Assembly: GCA_028097405.1 (NCBI GenBank)
Contig: JAOHEK010000016.1
Location: 1-64,000, forward strand
Source: Paracoccaceae bacterium
GTDB lineage: Bacteria > Pseudomonadota > Alphaproteobacteria > Rhodobacterales > Rhodobacteraceae
DNA: 64,000 bases
Reading direction: 5' to 3'
The notes below the pieces were generated by a model that worked only from the letters and a program-made list of their open reading frames with translations, was not told where the DNA came from and did not search any database. The stretch's first letter is position 1; each line of letters begins with the position of its first letter. The translations under genes were made by a program, and so were the position numbers. Positions 56,119 through 64,000 of this stretch are shown piece by piece.

Positions 56119-56949
56119 GTGGCCGAGCCTAGCGAACAGACAGCAAGCCGCACTCCGGCATTCATCATTTTTGGGTTGGTCGCAGTTGTTTTCATCTTTG
56201 CTTTTATAAATAGCAAGAGTTCAGGGCTGTCGTTCTATCCGCTGGATCAGTTCAATGTAAAACCGATCTTGGGCAAAGGCCCTGTTGGAACCTTCACGAT
56301 CACCAATGTAACTCTTTGGATGGCGCTGACTGTCGCGGGGATTGCGTTGTTGTTGGTCATGGGGACACGGGGCCGCGCTTTGGTGCCGACGCGTATGCAG
56401 TCGGTTGCAGAGATGGCCTATGGGTTCATCTACAAAATGGTTGAAGACGTCACGGGTAAAGATGGCCTGCGGTACTTCCCATACATCATGACGCTGTTCA
56501 TGTTTATCGTCTTTTCGAACTTTCTTGGGCTTTTGCCACTGTCGTTCACCACAACCAGCCACATTGCGGTGACGGCCGTTATGGCCGTTGCCGTGTTCCT
56601 TGCGGTTACGATCCTTGGCTTTGTGTTGAACGGTGCCGGGTTCCTAAGCTTGTTTTGGATCAGCAGCGCGCCTTTGGCGCTGCGCCCGATCCTCGCACTG
56701 ATCGAGGTTATCAGCTATTTCGTGCGCCCCGTCAGCCACTCTATTCGTTTGGCAGGCAACATGATGGCTGGCCACGCGGTGATCAAAGTTTTCGCAGCGT
56801 TTTCGGCAATCGCAGTTATTTCGCCTCTGTCTATCGCGGCGATCACGGCAATCTATGCGCTTGAGGTGCTTGTTTGCTTCATTCAGGCCTATGTCTTTAC
56901 CATCCTGACATGCGTTTACCTGAAGGACGCGCTGCATCCGCATCACTAA
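56119..56949 (+). CDS. atpB: ATP synthase Fo subunit a
   Basis: Subunit a forms the proton half-channels. It has 276 residues from a GTG start preceded by AAAGGGAC. Six hydrophobic helices are seen, with the essential arginine in [12 protein letters not shown] near residue 211. It is followed by atpE after 58 nt. Confidence 0.97.
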   Translation: MAEPSEQTASRTPAFIIFGLVAVVFIFAFINSKSSGLSFYPLDQFNVKPILGKGPVGTFTITNVTLWMALTVAGIALLLVMGTRGRALVPTRMQSVAEMAYGFIYKMVEDVTGKDGLRYFPYIMTLFMFIVFSNFLGLLPLSFTTTSHIAVTAVMAVAVFLAVTILGFVLNGAGFLSLFWISSAPLALRPILALIEVISYFVRPVSHSIRLAGNMMAGHAVIKVFAAFSAIAVISPLSIAAITAIYALEVLVCFIQAYVFTILTCVYLKDALHPHH

Positions 56950-57007
56950 TTCGAACTAGGGCAGATATCTGCCCAAATCTGACACTTTCAACGTAAGGAG
57001 AATTCTA

Positions 57008-57244
57008 ATGGAAGGTGACGTCGTACAAATGGGAGCTTACATCGGTGCTGGTCTGGCCTGTACAGGCATGGGCGGTGCTGCTCTCGGTGTGGGCCAAGTT
57101 GTTGGCAATTTCCTATCGGGTGCCTTGCGCAACCCATCGGCTGCTGGTGGCCAGACTGCTACCATGTTTATCGGTATCGCATTCGCAGAAGCACTGGGGA
57201 TCTTCTCGTTCCTTGTTGCGCTTCTTTTGATGTTCGCAGTCTAA
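57008..57244 (+). CDS. atpE: ATP synthase Fo subunit c
   Basis: Subunit c forms the rotor ring. It has 78 residues in two helices with the proton-carrying glutamate in [13 protein letters not shown] and the polar loop RNPSAAGGQ between them. AAGGAGAATTCT precedes the ATG. An 81-nt spacer to the next gene contains a CGATGCCC/GGGCATCG stem (57272-57293). Confidence 0.98.
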   Translation: MEGDVVQMGAYIGAGLACTGMGGAALGVGQVVGNFLSGALRNPSAAGGQTATMFIGIAFAEALGIFSFLVALLLMFAV

Positions 57245-57325
57245 GACCTTTTGACGATCCTTACGTTTCTCGATGCCCGAAATGGGCATCGAGAATGATC
57301 CAAGAAGGTCTGGAGGGAGGTCGCT

Positions 57326-57889
57326 ATGGCGACAGAAACAGAACAGGCTCATAGCACGGCAGCGGCCGGCCGTGGTTTGCCGGACAACTCGGCCGATGCG
57401 CCGGGAATGCCGCAGCTGGATTTCAGCACCTTCGCGAACCAGATTTTCTGGCTCGTGGTCACTTTGGTGGTCATCTATCTGGTGCTGTCGAAAATTGCGC
57501 TGCCGCGGATCGCTTCGGTTTTGGCCGAGCGGCAAGGCACGATTACGAATGATATAGCGGCAGCCGAAGAACTGAAGCAACAGGCAGCGGATGCCGAAGC
57601 GGCTTATGAAAAGGCACTTGCAGATGCACGTGTCGAAGCTGGCCGGATTGCTGACGAGGCCAAGGCAGAAATGCAGGCCGAGGTGGATAGCGCCATGATC
57701 AAGGCTGATGCCGAGATCGCCGCACAGACTGCCGAAAGCGCAAGCCGGATCGATGAAATCCGCGCCGGTGCTGCCGACGCCGTAAAAGTTGTGGCACGCG
57801 ACACTGCAAAAGAAGTGGTCGCTGCGTTGGGCATCGACATCGACGACAAGGCTGTAGAGGCCGCTGTCGCCTCTCAGGTGAAAGGGTAA
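57326..57889 (+). CDS. atpF': ATP synthase Fo subunit b'
   Basis: Subunit b' pairs with b to form the peripheral stalk, the heterodimer found in phototrophs and alphaproteobacteria. It has 187 residues, with a membrane helix near residues 36-54 ([20 protein letters not shown]) and a long coiled coil. Preceded by GGAGGGAGGTCGCT. atpF follows after 3 nt. Confidence 0.95.
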   Translation: MATETEQAHSTAAAGRGLPDNSADAPGMPQLDFSTFANQIFWLVVTLVVIYLVLSKIALPRIASVLAERQGTITNDIAAAEELKQQAADAEAAYEKALADARVEAGRIADEAKAEMQAEVDSAMIKADAEIAAQTAESASRIDEIRAGAADAVKVVARDTAKEVVAALGIDIDDKAVEAAVASQVKG

Positions 57890-57892
57890 GAC

Positions 57893-58465
57893 ATGAGACA
57901 TACGCTTACCCTACTTGCCTTGGTTGCGGCGACGCCGACACTTGCCGCATCGAAGAACCCGTTCTCGGCCGAGTTCTACAAGCTGTCGAATACGGACTTC
58001 ATCGTCGCACTTTCGTTCTTCTTGTTCATCGGCGTTTTGTTCTATTTCAGGGTGCCGTCTTTGCTGGGCGGTCTCTTGGACAAACGGGCCGTGGGCATTC
58101 AATCGGAACTGGACGAGGCACGAGCCTTGCGTGAAGAGGCTCAGTCGATCCTTGCCAGCTTCGAGCGTAAGCAGCTTGAAGTGCAAGAACAGGCAGACCG
58201 CATCGTGGCGCAGGCCAAGGAAAGCGCGACGGAAGCCGCCGAACAGGCCAAGACAGACTTGGCCCTTTCCATCGAACGCCGGGTGCAGGCCGCTAAAGAC
58301 CAGATTGCTTCGGCCGAACAGGGCGCGGTCAATCAGGTTCGTGATGAAGCCGCACGCATTGCCGTCGCTGCTGCAGGTCAGGTGGTCGCCAAAGAAATGT
58401 CGGCAGCAAAATCTGGCTCGCTGATCGACGATGCGATCAAAGTGGTCGAAGCCAAGCTTCACTAA
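57893..58465 (+). CDS. atpF: ATP synthase Fo subunit b
   Basis: The peripheral-stalk subunit b has 190 residues: a hydrophobic start (MRHTLTLLALVAATPTLAAS), a membrane helix at about residues 33-52 (FIVALSFFLFIGVLFYFRV) and a long helical tail. The tail carries the VRDEAARIAVAAAGQVVAKE motif. It ends the Fo operon; F1 genes are not in the window. Confidence 0.95.
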   Translation: MRHTLTLLALVAATPTLAASKNPFSAEFYKLSNTDFIVALSFFLFIGVLFYFRVPSLLGGLLDKRAVGIQSELDEARALREEAQSILASFERKQLEVQEQADRIVAQAKESATEAAEQAKTDLALSIERRVQAAKDQIASAEQGAVNQVRDEAARIAVAAAGQVVAKEMSAAKSGSLIDDAIKVVEAKLH

Positions 58466-58487
58466 GCGAAACACGCAAAAGATGATG

Positions 58488-58520
58488 AAACCCGGCCATT
58501 TGGTCGGGTTTTGTTTTGTT
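58488..58520 (+). terminator. Terminator of the Fo operon
   Basis: AAACCCGGCC and GGTCGGGTTT pair around ATTT and are followed by TGTTTTGTTTT, 23 nt after the atpF stop. Confidence 0.9.
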
Positions 58521-58528
58521 TTAGGTGT

Positions 58529-58903
58529 TTAGCTGTCGCAGGCGTTGGCCATCAGAACGTCCAGCGGAACGATATCCAACGCGCGTCTGTGAGTGGACGA
58601 CAGGCGGACTTTTGGCGCTGCCCCTTCTTCGGCGGCTTGCAGAAATCGTCCGGCACAAAGGCACCAGGCATCTCCGGGATTGAGGCCGCGAAACTGAAAT
58701 TCAGGGCGCGGCGTCGACAGATCGTTTCCAAGGTATTTTGAGAAGGCGAGGAACTCGGCAGTCATGATAGCGCACACGGTGTGGCTGCCTTGATCTTCGG
58801 CGCAGGTATTGCAAGCGCCATCACGAAAAAAGCCCGTAACCGGATCGGTCGAACAGGATTGCATCGGGTCACCTAAGACATTGACTGGCGATTCTTTTTC
58901 CAT
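58529..58903 (-). CDS. DUF2237 family protein
   Basis: The 124-residue protein has the DUF2237 signature: VLGDPMQSCSTDPVTGFFRDG near the N terminus, GSHTVCAIMTAEFLAFSK in the middle and GDAWCLCAGRFLQA. Several cysteines (C17, C31, C34, C44 and the CLC pair) are conserved in the family, whose function is unknown. It is preceded by AGGAGGAGAG on the minus strand. The gene is alone. Confidence 0.9.
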   Translation of the reverse strand: MEKESPVNVLGDPMQSCSTDPVTGFFRDGACNTCAEDQGSHTVCAIMTAEFLAFSKYLGNDLSTPRPEFQFRGLNPGDAWCLCAGRFLQAAEEGAAPKVRLSSTHRRALDIVPLDVLMANACDS

Positions 58904-58943
58904 CTCTCCTCCTAGTCGAATGTTAGGCCCAAGCGCCAGCGGA

Positions 58944-59951
58944 TCAATACCAGTCTATCCAACGTCCATGGAAATCGGCGCGACCCAGACGGGTTGTCGT
59001 CCCATTCGGCCATTCCGTCAGGGTCAAAGCAGCGCCGGGTGTGTTGTCGTCAGCTTCCATCGCGATCTGAAGGGTCAGATCGGCGGTGTTTTGAAGCGCG
59101 TTTCGTGCGCGGGCTTTGGTGGCTTCGGGAAAATACTGCCATGCAACCGAATGAAACACGACGCGTAGATTCTGGGTTGGTTCCGCCAACGCGTGCTCTA
59201 GCCAAGCGCCGGCATCGCCTGCGGAAAGGACGACCGGTGTTACACGCGCTTCGGTCAACGCAAGTTCGGTCAGGCGCAACCGTTCGGGCTGATCGGGCCA
59301 AAGGTAGGCCAGAAAACGTAACCGATCTGCGCTGTGTGTGGGATCAAGCGGTGCCAGATCGACGCCGCTTCGCGCTGTTATCCTTGGCAAGGTATGATGC
59401 GGTAAGGGCCCGGTCCAATCTGGCGTCAGAATCAAAGGGGCGTTGGGCGGTCCAAGGCTCAATCCCGGCAGATCAAGGCGATAGCGATCCATAAACAGGT
59501 TCAACCCGCCGCTTGCGCCAAGTTCCAGCAGTTCGATGTCGCAGTCTGGGTGGTTCTTTGCCACCTGCGCCAAACTAACCAGCAAAGGGCCAGAGCGGCG
59601 CACTTCGTTGGTTTGAGGCGGGCGCGTGAGCCAATCAAGCAGTCGGTCGCGGTGAGTCTCAAAAGTGTCCAGAATCGACTGCCAAAGGGCGTCGTCACTG
59701 GCCGTTTCGGGGGGATAGACATCGCCCAAGGCCAATCCGTCCAGCTTCAATGCGTGCAGTCCGCCTGCCAATCGCAAAGGCACACTGTCCGCGTTCGTGC
59801 TGGGATCACCGGGCCAGTTCAAAACTCGGTCAGCGACTGCACTGCCGGGGGCAAGCCGGTTTGCGCATAGCGTCATTAGACGACCCATAAAGGGCGATCC
59901 CATCCCGGCGCAGGATCGCGACTGGCCGTGGAACGCGTCGCGAACCGTCAC
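58944..59951 (-). CDS. DUF2332 family protein
   Basis: The 335-residue protein belongs to DUF2332, recognised from LLELGASGGLNLFMDRYRLD and the following TPDWTGPLP region. The GASGGLNL loop resembles an SAM-dependent methyltransferase motif I, but the family function is unproven. The GTG start at 59951 overlaps the pth stop (GTGA), so the two genes are probably coupled. Confidence 0.85.
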   Translation of the reverse strand: MTVRDAFHGQSRSCAGMGSPFMGRLMTLCANRLAPGSAVADRVLNWPGDPSTNADSVPLRLAGGLHALKLDGLALGDVYPPETASDDALWQSILDTFETHRDRLLDWLTRPPQTNEVRRSGPLLVSLAQVAKNHPDCDIELLELGASGGLNLFMDRYRLDLPGLSLGPPNAPLILTPDWTGPLPHHTLPRITARSGVDLAPLDPTHSADRLRFLAYLWPDQPERLRLTELALTEARVTPVVLSAGDAGAWLEHALAEPTQNLRVVFHSVAWQYFPEATKARARNALQNTADLTLQIAMEADDNTPGAALTLTEWPNGTTTRLGRADFHGRWIDWY

Positions 59952-60637
59952 TTGAACTTGTCCATAAGCCTTTGCAGCGCCGAGCGACCGTCGGGTTCCG
60001 GTTCCGGGTCAGGGGCTGGTTTGGGGTGTGATTTCGCGGATTTTTCCGCCGTATCGTCCTTTTTGCGTGGCGGTTTTAGGCGCAGTGCAACGGCGTTCTG
60101 AAATCGGCCAGCATCGCCTTTTGCAAGGTCCGGCGCTCCGTCGGCGATGCCGTCCAACATGGGCCAAAGCCAATCGTGATCCGCCTTGGCAAAGTCTTTC
60201 AGGACGAAATGGGGAACCGCGTCCTTGTGGCCGGGATGGCCGACGCCGATGCGGACGCGTTCGTAGCCATCGTTGATATGCGCATGAAGCGACCGCAAAC
60301 CGTTGTGCCCGGCATGGCCGCCACCTTGTTTGACGCGCAACTTGCCGGGGGCCAGATCGATTTCGTCGTGAAAGACGGTCACGTCGGCGGGTGTCAGCTT
60401 GTAAAACCGCATGGCTTCGCCGACGGATTGCCCAGAATTGTTCATGAAGGTTCCGGGCTTTAAAAGCACCACTTTTTCCGACCCAAGAAGTCCGTCACTG
60501 ATCTGCCCCTGATACTTACCGCGCCACGGTCCAAAACCATGAGCGTCGGCAATCCGGTCCAGCGCCATAAACCCGACGTTGTGGCGATTGCCAGCGTATT
60601 TGGACCCGGGGTTTCCAAGGCCAACAAACAACTTCAT
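59948..60637 (-). CDS. pth: Peptidyl-tRNA hydrolase
   Basis: Pth frees tRNA from peptidyl-tRNA that drops off the ribosome. It has 229 residues. GLGNPGSKYAGNRHNVGF carries N9 and H19 of the active site, and HDEIDLAPGKLRVKQGGGHAGHNGL the catalytic aspartate. A tail of about 40 basic and proline-rich residues exceeds the usual 190-200 length, as in many alphaproteobacteria. Confidence 0.96.
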   Translation of the reverse strand: MKLFVGLGNPGSKYAGNRHNVGFMALDRIADAHGFGPWRGKYQGQISDGLLGSEKVVLLKPGTFMNNSGQSVGEAMRFYKLTPADVTVFHDEIDLAPGKLRVKQGGGHAGHNGLRSLHAHINDGYERVRIGVGHPGHKDAVPHFVLKDFAKADHDWLWPMLDGIADGAPDLAKGDAGRFQNAVALRLKPPRKKDDTAEKSAKSHPKPAPDPEPEPDGRSALQRLMDKFK

Positions 60638-60673
60638 AAACCCGTGGTCCTTGTTCTGGGGGTTTCTTGCAGC

Positions 60674-61279
60674 CTAGCGTCCAAAGCCTGAAAACCTGCG
60701 ACTGGCATCCGGCCCGATGCCAAGCCAAGCTTCGGTCACACGCGCCAAATGGTTCACGATGCGGACCCGCTGGGTGTTGCCTTGGACAGCGGCGGTAACC
60801 GCGGCTTCCTTAACAAAGGCCTCAAGATCAGCGGTGACCGGTGTCGGTTCTGTCAATTTTGCACCCGTGCCGGCGTCGACCACTTGGATGTTGTATTGAA
60901 TATTGTGAACAGCACCGGGCGCGATGACAATGGCCTTAGGGGTGACCGCGTGAAACTCGCGAAGACTGGCAATGATGATCACACGTCGGTTTCCGTTAAG
61001 GCCTGCTGCGCCCTTTTCGATACCCTCTTTCATGATTTTAGCCACCTGTGCGCGTCTGTCGCCAAGGGGTTCGCCGCGCCAGACAATGTTGGCATTGGGC
61101 GCGACACTATTGTCTTCTGATACGGTTAGGGTGCTGGGGACGATCGCTTGAACGTCGGTCACTCTCCACGTGCGGGACACAGCCGGGCTAATCGGAGGTC
61201 CATAGTCAACGGTCCAATTGTTGGAACATCCGCAAAGGAAAGCGGCGCCCCCGCTGAGAAGGACAGTTCTTCGGTGCAT
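60674..61279 (-). CDS. Putative lipoprotein of a Rhodobacterales family
   Basis: ATG 61279, the first Met of MHRRTVLLSGGAAFLCGCS, gives 201 residues with a lipobox ending FLCGC, so it is a likely lipoprotein. The mature part has alternating beta segments (WRVTDVQAIVPSTLTV, RRVIIIASLREFHAVTPKA, IQYNIQVVDAGTGA). It resembles in layout, though not clearly in sequence, the lipoprotein at 12652-13170. A frame to 61444 lacks a signal and is not favoured. Function is unknown. Confidence 0.7.
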   Translation of the reverse strand: MHRRTVLLSGGAAFLCGCSNNWTVDYGPPISPAVSRTWRVTDVQAIVPSTLTVSEDNSVAPNANIVWRGEPLGDRRAQVAKIMKEGIEKGAAGLNGNRRVIIIASLREFHAVTPKAIVIAPGAVHNIQYNIQVVDAGTGAKLTEPTPVTADLEAFVKEAAVTAAVQGNTQRVRIVNHLARVTEAWLGIGPDASRRFSGFGR

Positions 61280-61453
61280 GATGGTCTCATCTTCTTGTTT
61301 TTGTGCTCGTTGGCGACAATTTGTCAGATCTTCGCCCAGATTTCCACAACCTGAGTTAAGAAGCAGCCGGTTCTGTCTAGAATGTGTTCTGCAGGGCAGT
61401 TTTTTGATGCAAAAACGCTCGCACCTATTGCTTAGATGTGACAAAGTTTTTGC

Positions 61454-61771
61454 ATGAGAATTGGCCTGAATTTACTATTCATCACTTGTTTTGCAGGTCT
61501 TTTGCTGACCGGCGCCAGCGTGCAGTCCGAAGCCATTCGGCGCGCCTGTCTGCAATCGGATCGCAGCGGTTCTGGACCGACGGTTTGCCGCTGTATCCAA
61601 GGTGTCGCGGATCAAACCCTGTCAACGCGTGATCAACGGCGGGCGGCAAAGTTCTTTTCTGATCCAGACGAAGCGCAAAGCGTGCGCCAATCAACCCGTC
61701 GCGGGGACGAGGCGTTTTGGGAGCGTTACAAGCAGTTCGGAGTCTTCGCCGAGCGATCTTGCCGCAGTTAA
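61454..61771 (+). CDS. Small secreted cysteine-containing protein
   Basis: The 105-residue protein has a signal peptide (MRIGLNLLFITCFAGLLLTG) and a mature core with RRACLQSDRSGSGPTVCRCI, then QRRAAKFFSDPDEAQSVRQS and FWERYKQFG, ending SCRS. Four cysteines (C32, C45, C47, C103) suggest disulphides in the periplasm. It resembles a conserved rhodobacterial family of unknown function. RBS is weak; the ATG is in TGCATGAGAATTGG. Confidence 0.75.
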   Translation: MRIGLNLLFITCFAGLLLTGASVQSEAIRRACLQSDRSGSGPTVCRCIQGVADQTLSTRDQRRAAKFFSDPDEAQSVRQSTRRGDEAFWERYKQFGVFAERSCRS

Positions 61772-61792
61772 GGTGCTATTGTTCAAGCTGAA

Positions 61793-62512
61793 ATGACCAT
61801 GATGAACGCATCACCGAACAAGATTGTCATTCTGACGGGCGCTGGTGTGTCGGCGGAAAGCGGATTGGGCACCTTTCGCGACAAGGGGGGCGTCTGGACC
61901 AAGTACGATCTGAACGACGTGGCGACACCGGAAGGTTTTGCCCGCGATCCGGTCAAGGTGCATGATTTCTACAACTCGCGGCGGGCGAACGCTTTGGGCT
62001 CTGAACCAAACGCGGCGCATTTCGCCCTAGCGCGCCTGCAAGCGGAATATGCGGGCGACGTGGTGTTGATCACGCAGAATGTCGATGCATTGCACGAAGC
62101 CGCAGGTGCAAACGCGATCCACATGCATGGTCGTTTGGATCGGGCCTGTTGTGCGGCTTGTGGCGAGGATTGGGATGCGCCGCTTGCGATGACGGCCACA
62201 GACCCATGCCCGTCGTGCGGTGTGCCTCAGACGCGGCCCGACATCGTCTGGTTCGGAGAGGTGCCGCAATCCTTGGACGCCATTGCCGCGCATCTTGAGA
62301 CAGCAGAACTATTTGCCGCCATTGGCACCAGCGGACAGGTCTATCCAGCGGCGGGTTTCGTGGCGGAAGCGTCAAGGTGTGGGGCCCGGACTGTCGAGAT
62401 CAATCTTGAACCCTCGGACGTGGCAAACCTTTTCGACGAACACATCGGGGGCCCCGCAACCGAAAGCGTTCCGGCTTGGGTTTCAAGTCTGTTGGATAGG
62501 TTAGTGGTCTGA
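61793..62512 (+). CDS. cobB: NAD-dependent protein deacylase (sirtuin, CobB type)
   Basis: The sirtuin removes acyl groups from lysine using NAD. It has 239 residues, with GAGVSAESGLGTFRD, TQNVDALHEAAG, the catalytic histidine in HMHG, and a zinc site (CAACGED, CPSCGVPQ). Tyr and Arg of FYNSRR match the class III pair that favours succinyl/malonyl lysines. Its 3' end overlaps the convergent PCu(A)C gene by 12 nt. Confidence 0.93.
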   Translation: MTMMNASPNKIVILTGAGVSAESGLGTFRDKGGVWTKYDLNDVATPEGFARDPVKVHDFYNSRRANALGSEPNAAHFALARLQAEYAGDVVLITQNVDALHEAAGANAIHMHGRLDRACCAACGEDWDAPLAMTATDPCPSCGVPQTRPDIVWFGEVPQSLDAIAAHLETAELFAAIGTSGQVYPAAGFVAEASRCGARTVEINLEPSDVANLFDEHIGGPATESVPAWVSSLLDRLVV

Positions 62513-62959
62513 GTGTTTATGATCGCTGCCGGGTTGGCCGCGTTGGTTGTCGACCTTGACCTCAACCGTCACTTCGCCAGCTTTTTCAAAGATCAGGGTT
62601 ACTGGAACCGCGTCGCCATCGCTCAGCTTTTCGGTCAGCCCCATCAACATCACATGGTCGCCGCCGCGGCCAAATTCGTGCATCTTACCTGCGGGAAGCG
62701 GAACACCGTCTTCAAGGTGGCGCATGCGGACGATGTCGTCTTTGACCTCGGTCGCGTGTATCTGAGCGGCACGCGCGACGGATGACGATGCACCAATCAG
62801 GCGATCGTCTTCGGCGCCCATGTTATGGATCATCATGAACACAGCGCCAGTTGGCGCGCCGGGTCGTCCGACACGGGCGTAGGCATCCATCACCATGATT
62901 TCGGCGGCTGACACCGGGCCTGCGATCAATATCGCAAGGGCAGCAAAGAGGTTCCGCAT
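62501..62959 (-). CDS. Periplasmic copper chaperone, PCu(A)C family
   Basis: The 152-residue protein has a signal peptide (MRNLFAALAILIAGPVSAAE) and the PCu(A)C copper site: a His/Met set in IHATEVKDDIVRMRHLEDG and HVMLMGL, matching H(M)X10MX21HXM. A His-rich tail (SDHKHSDH) could bind extra metal. PCu(A)C proteins deliver copper to the CuA site of cytochrome oxidase. It is transcribed towards the sirtuin gene. Confidence 0.92.
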   Translation of the reverse strand: MRNLFAALAILIAGPVSAAEIMVMDAYARVGRPGAPTGAVFMMIHNMGAEDDRLIGASSSVARAAQIHATEVKDDIVRMRHLEDGVPLPAGKMHEFGRGGDHVMLMGLTEKLSDGDAVPVTLIFEKAGEVTVEVKVDNQRGQPGSDHKHSDH

Positions 62960-63106
62960 GTTACGCTTCCTTGATTTCGAACTTGTCTTATCTATGGATG
63001 AAGCGGTCGGAAATCAAAGGCAACAAATTGACGCGCGCACCCGTGACACTTGCACCTAAACATCACGCGCCTTAAGACCGAGCCGAGCCAAGGGAATCCG
63101 AGGGAA

Positions 63107-64000
63107 ATGCCTTTACTTGTTATGAAATTCGGGGGGACGTCCGTCGCTTCGCCGGACCGCATCCGCCGGGCTGCCAAGCGCGTGGGGCGCGAAGTGGCGA
63201 ATGGCTATGACGTGATTGTTATCGTTTCGGCCATGTCGGGCAAGACGAACGAGCTGGTCGGTTGGGTTGAAGAAACCTCGCATCTTTACGACGCGCGTGA
63301 ATACGATGCGGTGGTGTCATCCGGCGAACAGGTTACGGCAGGATTGATGGCGCTGACGTTGCAGGATATGGACGTGCCCGCGCGATCTTGGTCCGGCTGG
63401 CAGGTGCCTTTGAAGACCGACAGCGCCCATGCTTCGGCCCGGATTGAGGAAATCGGCACAGACAACATCAACGCCAAATTCGCCGAAGGCATGAAAGTGG
63501 CGGTGGTCGCAGGGTTCCAAGGCATTTCGCCGGAAGGTCGGACCACAACGCTTGGACGCGGCGGATCAGACACCACGGCGGTTGCCTTTGCGGCAGCCTT
63601 TGGGGCCGAGCGTTGCGATATTTATACGGACGTTGACGGTGTTTACACGACCGATCCCCGGATCACGTCGAAGGCGCGTAAGCTTGATAAAATCGCCTTT
63701 GAGGAAATGCTGGAACTGGCGTCGCTGGGCGCCAAAGTGCTGCAAACCCGCTCGGTGGAATTGGCGATGCGCTATAAGGTGCGCCTGCGGGTTCTGTCCA
63801 GCTTTGAAGACAACAACGAAAATGCAGGCACGCTTGTCTGCGCCGAGGAGGACATCATGGAAAGCAATGTGGTCGCAGGCGTCGCCTTTGTGCGCGACGA
63901 AGCCAAAATGACGCTGTTGTCCGTGGCCGACCGGCCGGGTATCGCAGCCGCTATCTTTGGACCCCTAGCCGAGGCCAGCGTGAACGTGGATATGATCGTG
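63107..64000 (+). CDS. lysC: Aspartate kinase, N-terminal part (3' end outside window)
   Basis: Aspartokinase catalyses the first step of the aspartate family pathway (lysine, threonine, methionine). About 298 codons are visible in an uninterrupted frame that runs off the window. The kinase domain has KFGGTSVASPDRI at residues 7-19, VVSSGEQVTAGLMAL, TLGRGGSDTTAVA and YTDVDGVYTTDPR. The first ACT domain begins near residue 265 (MTLLSVADRPGIAAAIFGPL). The start ATG follows CGAGGGAA. A full-length protein of about 410 residues is expected. Confidence 0.98.
   Translation, partial: MPLLVMKFGGTSVASPDRIRRAAKRVGREVANGYDVIVIVSAMSGKTNELVGWVEETSHLYDAREYDAVVSSGEQVTAGLMALTLQDMDVPARSWSGWQVPLKTDSAHASARIEEIGTDNINAKFAEGMKVAVVAGFQGISPEGRTTTLGRGGSDTTAVAFAAAFGAERCDIYTDVDGVYTTDPRITSKARKLDKIAFEEMLELASLGAKVLQTRSVELAMRYKVRLRVLSSFEDNNENAGTLVCAEEDIMESNVVAGVAFVRDEAKMTLLSVADRPGIAAAIFGPLAEASVNVDMIV

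Overview
The window is a chromosomal segment of an alphaproteobacterium, almost certainly a Rhodobacteraceae member of the Roseobacter group. The evidence is gene content and order: str, S10, spc and alpha ribosomal genes that resemble alphaproteobacterial proteins, a bztABCD-type amino-acid transporter, an ATP12 chaperone, an Fo operon of the atpI-B-E-F'-F type with no F1 genes beside it, a VPLPA-CTERM secreted protein, and a LuxR/LuxI pair next to rarA-crcB-rluC. Base composition is moderately GC-rich. No rRNA, tRNA, CRISPR array, transposase or prophage gene was found.

Layout. 1-6.3 kb: the 3' part of rpoB, then rpoC and a strong terminator. 6.3-9.4 kb: an accessory patch with a broken fasciclin gene, a possible 44-residue membrane peptide, a glycosyltransferase and a VPLPA-CTERM protein. 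9.4-14.4 kb: the str operon (rpsL, rpsG, fusA, a lipoprotein gene translationally coupled to fusA, tuf). 14.4-36.8 kb: the S10-spc-alpha ribosomal super-cluster in canonical gene order, but cut into five separately started blocks: rpsJ-rplCDW; rplB-rpsS-rplV-rpsC-rplP; rpmC to rpmD; rplO-secY-adk; rpsM-rpsK-rpoA-rplQ. The first three blocks and the last end at an intrinsic terminator. The later blocks restart at predicted sigma-70 promoters, three of them of a TTGCCA type with a 17-nt spacer. The gaps hold accessory genes: a hypothetical gene (17.1 kb), a set with a histone-H1-like Lys/Ala protein (20.8-24.2 kb), and a glutamate-synthase-like oxidoreductase plus a prepilin-peptidase-like protein (28.9-31.4 kb).

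36.8-38.5 kb holds a quorum-sensing cassette: a small divergent ORF, luxR with a lux-box-like 20-bp palindrome upstream, and luxI. 38.5-42 kb is a tight rarA-crcB-rluC-ATP12 run. 42-46.7 kb is bztABCD, with a hairpin between the binding-protein gene and the permease genes. 46.7-52.2 kb is a minus-strand chain yidC, MOSC, engB, argB, Fe-S protein, sixA, mostly overlapping or closely spaced. 52.4-55.5 kb has a c-di-GMP phosphodiesterase-like EAL protein, an odd low-complexity spacer and a secreted EF-hand protein. 55.8-58.5 kb is the Fo ATP synthase operon. 58.5-64 kb has DUF2237 and DUF2332 genes, pth, a lipoprotein, a small secreted protein, a sirtuin, a PCu(A)C copper chaperone and the 5' part of lysC.

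Most of the window is core translation, transcription and energy machinery. The unusual material is in the gaps: a 22-nt REP-like palindrome family (four copies), two related inverted-repeat-bounded elements around the H1-like gene, a palindrome cluster beside the 17-kb insertion, and the lux cassette. I saw no clearly new multi-gene defence or biosynthetic system.
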